A stretch of 32,463 bases of DNA. Origin: an uncultured Lachnospiraceae bacterium (lineage in GTDB: Bacteria > Bacillota > Clostridia > Lachnospirales > Lachnospiraceae). The notes beneath the pieces were generated by a model. It ran no database searches. It was not told where the DNA came from and saw nothing but the letters and a program-made list of their open reading frames with translations. Location: the NCBI GenBank assembly GCA_946630035.1, contig CAMOYN010000004.1:1-32463 (forward strand), given 5' to 3'. The translations under genes and the position numbers were made by a program. This document shows, in pieces, positions 18,974 through 27,303 of the stretch (its first letter is position 1; each line of letters starts with the position of its first letter).

Positions 18974-19822
18974 CTATACTTCGATCTCATACAAATCCCC
19001 TATCTTCTCGAATATCATCGCGAAGTCCACTTCACATCGTCCTTCCCAGATTCCGACGGGGATTTTCTGTGTAAAATCATATACTTTGGGTTCCAGAACA
19101 GCAGGAAGGTTCGGATACACCAGTACCTGTTTCTGCTTTGGATCGACGATCCAGTACTCCCGCACGCCGGCCTTTCGATATTTTCCCAGCTTCAGTATCA
19201 GGTCCCTCTGTGCGGTGGAGGGGGAGAGGATCTCGATCACCAGATCCGGAGCCCCAAAACAGTTCCTGTGCGTGAGCTTCTCCCGGTCGCAGATAACCAT
19301 CAAATCCGGCTCCACCATGGTGCGGTTATCCCGATCCAGCTGCACGTCAAACGGTGAAATAAAGACTCTGCAATTTCCTTGATTTTGCTCTATGGCATCG
19401 GACAACCTCCTTCCCAGTTCCAATACGATAGCCTGGTGTAATGCAGAGGGTGACGCCATATCATAGAATACGCCATCGATCAGTTCCCGCCGCTGGTCAT
19501 CATCCAGAGCATAGTAGTCCTCTACCGTATATTTCCCCTGATTGTCATAGGTATGTAAATGTCCTGATTTTTTCTTGTGAACATATGAATGCGGATGGCT
19601 GTCGGACTCCTTAAAATACTCCTGTTCGGCGTTTTCCGCCAACGGCGTCTCCGAGACCCTGTCTGCATCCCCGTACTGCAGTGCCCGCCGCCGGAAGGCG
19701 GCGACCGCAATTTTCTCATGCTCACGCTCTGCCCTTCGTTTTTTATCTTTCATTTCCATACTCTTCCGACACTCCGAATCTACCTTGTGTAAATCATCTG
19801 CATTCTTCGGCCTACTGCTCAT
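18974..19822 (-). CDS. Uma2 family protein (DUF820, PD-(D/E)XK nuclease-like)
   Basis: YTVEDYYALDDDQRRELIDGVFYDMASPS..VEPDLMVICDREKL..GAPDLVIEILSPSTAQRDLILKLGKYRKAGVREYWIVDP. Confidence 0.92.
   Translation of the reverse strand: MSSRPKNADDLHKVDSECRKSMEMKDKKRRAEREHEKIAVAAFRRRALQYGDADRVSETPLAENAEQEYFKESDSHPHSYVHKKKSGHLHTYDNQGKYTVEDYYALDDDQRRELIDGVFYDMASPSALHQAIVLELGRRLSDAIEQNQGNCRVFISPFDVQLDRDNRTMVEPDLMVICDREKLTHRNCFGAPDLVIEILSPSTAQRDLILKLGKYRKAGVREYWIVDPKQKQVLVYPNLPAVLEPKVYDFTQKIPVGIWEGRCEVDFAMIFEKIGDLYEIEV
19640..19723. repeat. 84-nt exact direct repeat shared with 20497-20580 (within the tandem Uma2 genes)
   Basis: caacggcgtctccgagaccctgtctgcatccccgtactgcagtgcccgccgccggaaggcggcgaccgcaattttctcatgctc at both places. 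Confidence 0.9.
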
Positions 19823-20673
19823 CCTGCATCACCTTCTTCGGCCTCATACAGATACCTTATACTCTCGTATATCTCTGCGAAATCCACTTCGCATTCTCCT
19901 TCCCAGATGCCGACGGGGATTTTCTGTGTGAAATCATATACTTTTGGCTCCAGAGCAGCAGGAAGATTCGGATATACCAGTACCTGTTTCTGTCGTGGAT
20001 CGACGACCCAGTATTCCCGCACGCCGGCCTTCCGGTATTTTCCCAGCTTAAGAATCAGGTCTCTCTGGGCGGTAGAGGGGGAGAGGATCTCGATCACCAG
20101 GTCCGGCGCTCCGAAGCAGTTTCTGGGCGTAAGTTTCTCCCGGTCACAGATGACCATCAGATCTGGCTCCACCATTGTACGATTATCTCGATCCAGCTGA
20201 ACATCAAACGGCGCATACAGCACCTTGCAGCCGCCTTTGTTATTACTGATATAATTCTTCAGCCTCCAGAATAATTCTCCGGAAATCATCTGGTGTGTAA
20301 TCGAGGGTGACGCCATATCATAGAATACGCCGTCGATCAGTTCCCGCCGCTGGTCATCATCCAGAGCATAGTAGTCCTCTACCGTATACTTTCCCTGATT
20401 GTCATAGGTATGTAAATGTCCAGATTTTTTCTTGTGAGCATATGAATGCGGATGGCTGTCGGAATCCTTGATATACTCCTGCGCGACAGCTTCCGTCAAC
20501 GGCGTCTCCGAGACCCTGTCTGCATCCCCGTACTGCAGTGCCCGCCGCCGGAAGGCGGCGACCGCAATTTTCTCATGCTCCCGCTCTGCCCGGTATACTT
20601 CATCCGCAGAATCCGTGCCATTCTGTAATTCTGTCTCAATCCCGTGCGAATCATCCTTCCATTTCTCTGACAT
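19819..20673 (-). CDS. Uma2 family protein, tandem paralogue of the downstream gene; start placed at MSEKWKDDSHG
   Basis: Same motifs as 18974-19822; ATGA overlap with the downstream gene; GGAGG/GGGAG RBS before ATG at 20673. Confidence 0.9.
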   Translation of the reverse strand: MSEKWKDDSHGIETELQNGTDSADEVYRAEREHEKIAVAAFRRRALQYGDADRVSETPLTEAVAQEYIKDSDSHPHSYAHKKKSGHLHTYDNQGKYTVEDYYALDDDQRRELIDGVFYDMASPSITHQMISGELFWRLKNYISNNKGGCKVLYAPFDVQLDRDNRTMVEPDLMVICDREKLTPRNCFGAPDLVIEILSPSTAQRDLILKLGKYRKAGVREYWVVDPRQKQVLVYPNLPAALEPKVYDFTQKIPVGIWEGECEVDFAEIYESIRYLYEAEEGDAG

Positions 20674-20929
20674 CTCCCTGCGCCTCCATTTCTCTACATA
20701 TCGAAACATTCCGTATTTACCCTATTGTATCACCGCCGGGAGAAGTGTCAAGAAAAATATTTTATGGTTGTACAGATTCTGTGACGGATTGTTTTTCAGT
20801 TCAGCACCAGATATCGCTCCGACACCGGGAAAACTCATTTCAACCCGCGCAGTTCCGTCCTTTTGGCTTCTTCCCACGTATGAAGCCTTCATACATTTTT
20901 CTGTGAAAAATGTTCCAGATAGAATAAAA

Positions 20930-20970
20930 ACCGGTATGCCGCGCATTCCATGCGCAACATACCGGTTCTT
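20930..20970 (-). terminator. Rho-independent terminator of the solute-binding protein gene
   Basis: Minus strand AACCGGTATG..(TTGCGCATGGAATGCGCGG)..CATACCGGTTTTTA. Confidence 0.85.
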
Positions 20971-20977
20971 ATCTTCT

Positions 20978-22258
20978 TTAGAATTTCTTGATTACCACGG
21001 AACCGTCATCGTATTTGATCTCCCAGTAGCCGTGGCCGCTGCCGTCGCAATCCATGTATTTCTTCTTGCTGACGACTTTCTTCTTAGCCTTCTTTTCTTT
21101 CTTAGTTTCTTTCTCTTTCTTTTCTTCTTTTGTCTCTTTCTTCTTTTCTGCCTTAGTCTCTTTCTTCTTTTCCGCCTTGGTTTCTTCTTTTGTTTCTTTT
21201 TTCTTCTTTTCCGCCTTGGTGGTTTCTTCTTTTGTTTCTTTTTTCTTCTTTTCTGCCTTAGTCTCTTTCTTCTTTTCTTTCTTCTTTTCTGCCTTGGTTT
21301 CTTTCTTTGTCTCTTTCTTGGTCTCTTTCTCGGTGGCCTTTACCGTGGTTTCTTCCTCGGTGGACTCAGCGGCGGTTTCTTCCACAGCGGTTTCCTCTTC
21401 GGTGGCAATCACGCCGCCTTCAATGACCAGCTGGTCTTCGAATTCTTCGCCATAGGTTTCCAGCAGGGTTGCTTCATAATCTTCATGGAAGAACTGTTCG
21501 TCGGCCAGGCCGGTGATCTCTTCGTTGATCCAGGTCAGGAGGGTCTCATTTCCCTTGGATACAGCGGGGGCGATGGTGTCCTGACTGCCCAGGGTCGGGA
21601 TTCCTACAACGAAGCCGGGGTACTGGTTGGCGTAGGCGATGACTTCGGTATTATCATTTGCCCAGGCAACGCCGTTGCCATTCTCCAGGGCATTCTTTGC
21701 ATTTGCATAGGAATCGTATTTCTGAAGGGTGATCTCCGGATGATTCTCAATGAGGTAAGTTTCCGCTGTGGTTCCGGAAATGACGATCACCTGGTCCTCG
21801 GCGGTGAGCTGGGTCAGATCGGTGATCACGCGGCTCTCGGGAGAGACCACGCCCAGGGAGACGTTCATGTAAGGCAGTGCAAAATCTACCTTCTCCGCTC
21901 TCTCCTCGGTCACGGTGAAATTCGCCAGGATGATATCCACCTTTCCGGTCTCCAGGTACTCGACTCGGTTGGCGGCTTCTGTGGATACATAGTTGACTTC
22001 CACGCCCAGGTCCTGTCCGATCCGCTGTGCGAAATAAACATCGTATCCCTGATATTCGCCGTTTTCATCCACATAGCCAAATGGATTTTTGTCGGAGAAT
22101 ACGCCGATGTTGATGGTGCCGCTTTCCTTGATCTCATCGAGGGTGCGGTATACTGCGTCGGAAGCTGCTTTTGCTTCACCGGCTGCCAGTGTCATGGCAG
22201 CTGCGGCCAGAGCGGTCAGACCGAACGCAATGGTTTTCTTCAGAATATTTTCTCTCAT
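20978..22258 (-). CDS. Amino-acid-type ABC transporter substrate-binding protein (family 3 SBP) with long K/E/T-rich C-terminal region
   Basis: TINIGVFSDKNPFGYVDENGEYQGYDVYFAQRIGQDLGVEVNYVSTEAANRVEYLETGKVDIILANFTVTEERAEKVDFALPY; low-complexity KKKETKEE tract encoded by 21054-21350. Confidence 0.93.
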   Translation of the reverse strand: MRENILKKTIAFGLTALAAAAMTLAAGEAKAASDAVYRTLDEIKESGTINIGVFSDKNPFGYVDENGEYQGYDVYFAQRIGQDLGVEVNYVSTEAANRVEYLETGKVDIILANFTVTEERAEKVDFALPYMNVSLGVVSPESRVITDLTQLTAEDQVIVISGTTAETYLIENHPEITLQKYDSYANAKNALENGNGVAWANDNTEVIAYANQYPGFVVGIPTLGSQDTIAPAVSKGNETLLTWINEEITGLADEQFFHEDYEATLLETYGEEFEDQLVIEGGVIATEEETAVEETAAESTEEETTVKATEKETKKETKKETKAEKKKEKKKETKAEKKKKETKEETTKAEKKKKETKEETKAEKKKETKAEKKKETKEEKKEKETKKEKKAKKKVVSKKKYMDCDGSGHGYWEIKYDDGSVVIKKF

Positions 22259-22357
22259 GGTTTTTGTCCCTTTCTGTTGAGTTCTGACGAGGGTTTGTAT
22301 CCTGCATCAACGAATGATTCTGGTATCATTATATCACCTGTGTCAAGGTATGCCGAA

Positions 22358-23701
22358 TCAGGCGTATTTTACCTTCCTCTGAATCGTGTGTCGGATGCGG
22401 TATCTTCCGCTGCCGTAGCAGCCGCGGTACCAGCCGGCGAACTGTCCTTCAGGGTCGTAGTGGGCTCCGCCGATGGTCACCCAGGCGTGACGGGTCAGGC
22501 CGTCTCTGGCATGATCCCGGGAGCCGGATACCCGGCCGCAGATGACGTAGGGTTCATAGCCGATGGTGTGGGCCATCGCTGCGAAGGCGCAGGCGAAGCT
22601 GTAACAGTTGCCGGAGTGGGTTGTCAGCATGTTCCAGGCCGTCTCTTTCTGCCATCCGGATTTGTTCAGGTTCGGGTAGCGCAGGCGATAGCGGAAATTC
22701 TTCCTGGTCACGAGGTAGTTCCAGCAGGCGCGCAGCTTCTGCGATTTGGACATGTTGTCTGTCACCAGGGAATCCACCCTCTGTGACACGACGCTCTGCC
22801 ATGTGGCTGCATCCGTATCCTTCGCGGCTCCGTCCTCTCCCAGCGCGATCCCCTCGAAGGTCTGATCCCTAAGAATCTCACCATTCTCTCTGGCATAGTA
22901 AAGTTTATCCTCAATCACATGCCATCCGGTCAGTGCTTTGCCGGAAGGATCCACGTAATATCTGTCTTTTCCGACATCGACGATGGATTTTTTCTCCGGC
23001 TTCTGCAGGGCGCCATTCAGATCAAATACATAGTAGGTGTCTCCGACCTTCCGGCTTCCCACCAGCATGGAATTATCCGGATAGATATAATAGGTATTCC
23101 CGTATTTATTTTTCCAGGATCCTTTCAGGCCTTTTCGGGACTCATCGTCCGTCACCGGATCCAGGATCACAAATTTACAGGAGATCCGGGAATTGCCGAT
23201 CACCGCACGCACCTTGGCTGTACCGGAATGAATTCCGGTCACTCTTCCTTTTCGTGTGACGGTGAGAACCGAAGTGTCGGTGCTCACCCAGCGATCCACC
23301 TTTTTATTCCCGCTGAATATCAGCGTGTGTCGGTTCCCTGTCGCCAGGATTTTTTCTGTAACATCCAGGTTTCCCGCAAATACTTCCACTGCACAGGACA
23401 ATGTCGTCTTGCCTGCCGTGGCAGTAATCGTGGTACTCCCCTCCGAAACGGCTTTCACCTGTCCGGTCGTTGTCACAGAAGCCACCGCCTTGTTGGCCGA
23501 TTTCCATTTCACCTTTTTATCGGTGCCCTTTACCCGCAGCTGAACCGTCCAGCCCTCCAGAAGAGACAGCTCCGTTTTGTTCAGCTTGGCTTCTGCCTTC
23601 ACCGATACCGAAAACGGCAGCAGGGTGCCAACCAGCACCAGAAATCCCAGTAATCCCCCAAGAAGGATTTTCTTTCTACATCGATATTCTGTTTTCATCA
23701 T
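22358..23701 (-). CDS. Secreted protein with bacterial Ig-like domain, cell-wall-binding-like repeats and C-terminal transglutaminase-like domain
   Basis: Big_2-like repeats; YYIYPDNSMLVGSRKVGDTYYVFDLNG..YYVDPSGKALTGWHVIEDKLYYARENG; GNCYSFACAFAAMAHTIGYEPYVICG...TRHAWVTIGGAHYDPE Cys-His-Asp core. Confidence 0.88.
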   Translation of the reverse strand: MMKTEYRCRKKILLGGLLGFLVLVGTLLPFSVSVKAEAKLNKTELSLLEGWTVQLRVKGTDKKVKWKSANKAVASVTTTGQVKAVSEGSTTITATAGKTTLSCAVEVFAGNLDVTEKILATGNRHTLIFSGNKKVDRWVSTDTSVLTVTRKGRVTGIHSGTAKVRAVIGNSRISCKFVILDPVTDDESRKGLKGSWKNKYGNTYYIYPDNSMLVGSRKVGDTYYVFDLNGALQKPEKKSIVDVGKDRYYVDPSGKALTGWHVIEDKLYYARENGEILRDQTFEGIALGEDGAAKDTDAATWQSVVSQRVDSLVTDNMSKSQKLRACWNYLVTRKNFRYRLRYPNLNKSGWQKETAWNMLTTHSGNCYSFACAFAAMAHTIGYEPYVICGRVSGSRDHARDGLTRHAWVTIGGAHYDPEGQFAGWYRGCYGSGRYRIRHTIQRKVKYA

Positions 23702-23840
23702 TTCCCCCGTTTCCTAACTTAATTTAGTTCAGACATTCTATGCTCCTGCATAGTACGCCACTATGGTTTAGTATACCGATATTACTTCAATTGTGCAACG
23801 GAAAAATATCCGGAGCTTACAGTCCCCCACCAAGCCACCG

Positions 23841-23877
23841 CCACCCGCCACCGGGACCTGTCCCCATTGGCGGGTGG
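23841..23877. repeat. Palindromic element, CCACC-arm class
   Basis: CCACCCGCCA-ccgggacctgtccccat-TGGCGGGTGG, 17 nt from stop codon of the 23895-24218 gene. Confidence 0.9.
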
Positions 23878-23894
23878 CTGATTGTTTCGCTGGT

Positions 23895-24218
23895 TTACTC
23901 GATGATCTCGGGCATGGAGAGCGCCAGGGCTTCCAGCTCTTCATCTGTCAGTTCTTCTGTCTCCTCGAAGACTCCGGCAACGCGAAGGATTCCGACCGCG
24001 AGTTCTGCGTCTTCCGGATTGATCAGAATCTCCACTCCTGTCATTCCATTTACATGATTGTATCCGGTCAGTTCCAGTTCCGGCTCAGCGCTTCTATCCC
24101 GGAGCACGGAGCGGATCCCGTCCTGCTGCAGCATATTCTGGATCTGCTCTGCCTCTTCCCTGGTTTCCGTCACCGTCAATGAAATTATCTCCGGCTGTTT
24201 TTTTCTACGTGAAAACAT
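23895..24218 (-). CDS. Small DUF2007-like (putative signal-transducing) protein
   Basis: EIISLTVTETREEAEQIQNMLQQDGIRSVLRD..GVEILINPEDAELAVGILR. Confidence 0.7.
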   Translation of the reverse strand: MFSRRKKQPEIISLTVTETREEAEQIQNMLQQDGIRSVLRDRSAEPELELTGYNHVNGMTGVEILINPEDAELAVGILRVAGVFEETEELTDEELEALALSMPEIIE

Positions 24219-24322
24219 ACCTTATCCTCCCCTTTTCCCAGTGGGATCCCCTGAATAAGAGGAGCCGTCTTCCACTGAGATATCTTTGCATGTTTTCAGT
24301 ATACCTTTTGCGCAAGTAACTG

Positions 24323-24871
24323 TCAAACCCAAGCCGCCCGGAGTTTCTGTATTCCGGCGGAGATTTCCGCAAAATCCAGTGCACAGTCTCCTTCCCATAA
24401 CCCCACAGGAATCGTATCTGTGAATGCATAGACCACCGGGTTCAGCTCAGGAAGATCTGCGTACACCATCACTCTCTTCTGCTTCGGATCCACCAGCCAG
24501 TATTCCTTTACTCCGGCGCGCTGATACTTCCCGAGTTTCAGGATCAGATCTCTGGAAGCGGTGGAAGATGACAATATTTCGATCACAAGATCCGGCGCCC
24601 CGAAACATTTTTTCGGAGTGAGAATCTCCGGCCGGCAGACCACCATAAGGTCTGGCTGTACCATGGTCCGGTTATCCTGATCCAGCTGTACATCGAAGGG
24701 AGCCATCATCACCCTGCATTTTCCCTTCTTTTTATTTATATAGGCACGCAACGCCACCGCCAGTTCCAGCAGCAGAATCTGATGTACCGCTCCGGGAGAG
24801 GCCATATCGTAAAATGTACCATCGATCAGTTCCCGCCTAACGTCATCCTCCATCGCATAATAATCTTCCAC
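24323..24871 (-). CDS. Uma2 family protein (third copy), GTG start or N-terminally extended
   Basis: VEDYYAMEDDVRRELIDGTFYDMASPG..VQPDLMVVCRPEILTPKKCFGAPDLVIEILSSSTASRDLILKLGKYQRAGVKEYWLVDP. Confidence 0.85.
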   Translation of the reverse strand: MEDYYAMEDDVRRELIDGTFYDMASPGAVHQILLLELAVALRAYINKKKGKCRVMMAPFDVQLDQDNRTMVQPDLMVVCRPEILTPKKCFGAPDLVIEILSSSTASRDLILKLGKYQRAGVKEYWLVDPKQKRVMVYADLPELNPVVYAFTDTIPVGLWEGDCALDFAEISAGIQKLRAAWV

Positions 24872-25332
24872 GGTATAAGACCCCTGACGTTCATAGTTGA
24901 TCCCGTTTTGGTCTCTCCTCCGAAATTTACTTCCATCGTCTTTCCACTCGCTGTCACAATCTGCATTTTTGTAAGCCGGAATACCTTCTCCTACACGATC
25001 CGATCCGGAATCTCCCAGGGCGGCTCTTCGGAACCGTATCTCCTCCCGATGAATCCCCTGAAAATCCTTTGTCTGCTCTTGAAGACTATGTTCTTTCGTC
25101 GTATTTTATCCTCTCTTTCTGTAGAATTGATATGTACCAGAGAGTATAACACGGAAAAGGACAGGTGACCACAAACTGGCAGTTTGCTTTTTACTAAACA
25201 TTCAATGAATATTTTATAAAGTATCTATAAACTCGATGCGAGCCATTATACGGATCCTTTTCTGCAGGCATTGACAATGTTCTACGGAAATGATATAAGC
25301 AAAATTACCAATTTTAACTTGGAGGATCCCTT

Positions 25333-27123
25333 ATGTCTACCACATTAAAAGAAATCGCCCGTTACTGCCGGGGGGAGAATACCTTTGGCGCCCTGCTTCT
25401 CTGCGGAGAATGGGGCTCCGGCAAGACGCATTTGCTGGAGAAGGATCTTCCGGCTGAGCTTGGGGTTGGCTATATATTACTTCGGATTTCTCTTTTCGGG
25501 GAGGAATCTCTGGATGAGATCCGGAAAAAAATCCGCCGGGAGTATCTGGAGCATTTTCTCATGATTCTGCGGGAAGAGTCTGCAAATCCGGTATCTGGCT
25601 CTGCCGAAACTGCCACCGCGCCTTCTGCCAATGACTGGGTCTACCGGATCGGGGAGGAGAGTCCCTGGATGAGCATGTATCTGCAGGACCCTTACGAGTA
25701 TATTCAGCCGGAACCTGTGATGGCCGGGCGGCGTGTGATCCTGATTTTCGATGATCTGGAGCGCACGAACCTCTCCCAGGTGGAGATTCTCGGCTGTATC
25801 AATGAATATTGTGAGAATCTTCACATCAAGACCATCATTGTGGCCAATGAGGAAAAGATTGAAAACCGGAATTCGTCGGAGGCCGGAAGTTCAGCGGACC
25901 GGAAAAGAGAATTTCTGAATTATTCGGAAATGAAGGAGAAACTGATTGAGCAGACGGTGCGTCTGCACGTAGACGAAACCGCGGTCATCGACAGTATTCT
26001 GAAGCAGTACCGCACTTCGCTGAAGGGATATAAGGATTTTCTGCAGAATACCCGGCAGGAACTCTATGCCTTGCTGGCGAGCTGCGAAGTTCACAATATC
26101 CGCAGCCTGCGAAGCGGACTTCAGGATTTTGAGCGCATCTTTGAATTCTGCCGGGAGGAGCAGATGCCGGAGACGGATATCCGTCCGGTCTTTACCTCCT
26201 TTGTTCTGTTCACCATTCTGTCCAAAAACGGACGCATTTCCCGCAGTAAACTGTACGGATATGGACTGAACAAGCTTCAGCAGAAATATCCCGAATTTTA
26301 CCAGGACCGCTGCCTGCCTCTCTGTCTGAAGGACAGTATCACTTCCGGCAACTGGGACGATGACATCCTCCGCCCTCAGATTCACCATATGAAAGAGGCT
26401 TTTCAGGGAATGTCACGGCCGGAGAACCGTCTGCGGTCTCTGTCTTTTGCTGAAATCGACGATTCCGTGCTGGCGGAAGGCTGGAGTACGTATCTTCATA
26501 TGGCCGAGGAGGGAGTTCTTGCACCGGATGAATATATTGTATTGATCCGGAACCTGATTTTGGCCAGAGAATATGAAGGATTTTGCTGGCCGGAAACACC
26601 GGATATGAGAAAAATAAAGAAGGGACTGGAGATTTCCCTGGCACAGGCAAATGATGCACAGTCCGCCCCGGAATTTCGGGCAGAGCCACTCACGGAAAAG
26701 GAACTCTCCGCCTGTACCGAGGCCGAGCAGACTATATATCAGAAGATTCTCACCTATATGGAAGGCGGAGAATACCGCCGGCGCGCCGACCGGAATCAAC
26801 TGCTGGCCGCCTGCCGCAGTCATGACGAAAAGGCAATCCGTGCCTGCCGCCACAGCGTCCTCTCCGGCCTCGACGAAGAGCTCATCCAGGCTGTCATAGA
26901 TCATTTTGACTCTCTGGAAAACAATCAGCGCCGGATCACCTTCGCCGATCTGATCGCAAAAATCGTCTCCGCCAGCAAACGGGAACTTCCCGACAGCGCC
27001 GAAGACCTACTGGAAGGACTCCCCCAGCTGACAGCAATACTCCGGGAGAAAGCGACCGAGGCAGACCAGGACGGCCAGCCCATGAAAGCCGTCACCCTCC
27101 GCCATTTCCTGCACCTTCTGTAA
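25333..27123 (+). CDS. KAP-like P-loop NTPase
   Basis: Walker A GEWGSGKTHLLEKDL; Walker B VILIFDDLERTN; IIVANEEKI. Confidence 0.8.
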   Translation: MSTTLKEIARYCRGENTFGALLLCGEWGSGKTHLLEKDLPAELGVGYILLRISLFGEESLDEIRKKIRREYLEHFLMILREESANPVSGSAETATAPSANDWVYRIGEESPWMSMYLQDPYEYIQPEPVMAGRRVILIFDDLERTNLSQVEILGCINEYCENLHIKTIIVANEEKIENRNSSEAGSSADRKREFLNYSEMKEKLIEQTVRLHVDETAVIDSILKQYRTSLKGYKDFLQNTRQELYALLASCEVHNIRSLRSGLQDFERIFEFCREEQMPETDIRPVFTSFVLFTILSKNGRISRSKLYGYGLNKLQQKYPEFYQDRCLPLCLKDSITSGNWDDDILRPQIHHMKEAFQGMSRPENRLRSLSFAEIDDSVLAEGWSTYLHMAEEGVLAPDEYIVLIRNLILAREYEGFCWPETPDMRKIKKGLEISLAQANDAQSAPEFRAEPLTEKELSACTEAEQTIYQKILTYMEGGEYRRRADRNQLLAACRSHDEKAIRACRHSVLSGLDEELIQAVIDHFDSLENNQRRITFADLIAKIVSASKRELPDSAEDLLEGLPQLTAILREKATEADQDGQPMKAVTLRHFLHLL

Positions 27124-27129
27124 CCTCAC

Positions 27130-27273
27130 CCGCCGCCGGGGACAGGTCCCGGTGGCGGATCTTCCCCTGAGTTAGCAATACCCGCCACTGGGGACCTGTC
27201 CCCAGTGGCGGGTATTTTCGTTAGCGTCCAGGTCCCTGCGGCTGCGCCACCGGGACCTGTCCCCATTGGCGGG
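27130..27273. repeat. Cluster of three palindromic elements between convergent genes: 27130-27158 (+), 27177-27216 (18-bp perfect stem, 4-nt loop), 27244-27273 (-)
   Basis: ccgccgccggggacaggtcccggtggcgg; aatacccgccactgggga-cctg-tccccagtggcgggtatt; gcgccaccgggacctgtccccattggcggg. Confidence 0.95.
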
Positions 27274-27303
27274 ATGTCCCCGCTGGCGGGTGCTGGCGGG
27301 TAT

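Noticed and set aside
20930-20970. AACCGGTATG...CATACCGGTT as member of the palindrome family
   Set aside because: Lacks the GGGGAC core and ends in a U-run; a conventional rho-independent terminator.
20468-22786. 772-aa plus-strand ORF
   Set aside because: Antisense to the solute-binding protein and neighbours; the FFFCFFFLLF part is the mirror of the K/E-rich tract.
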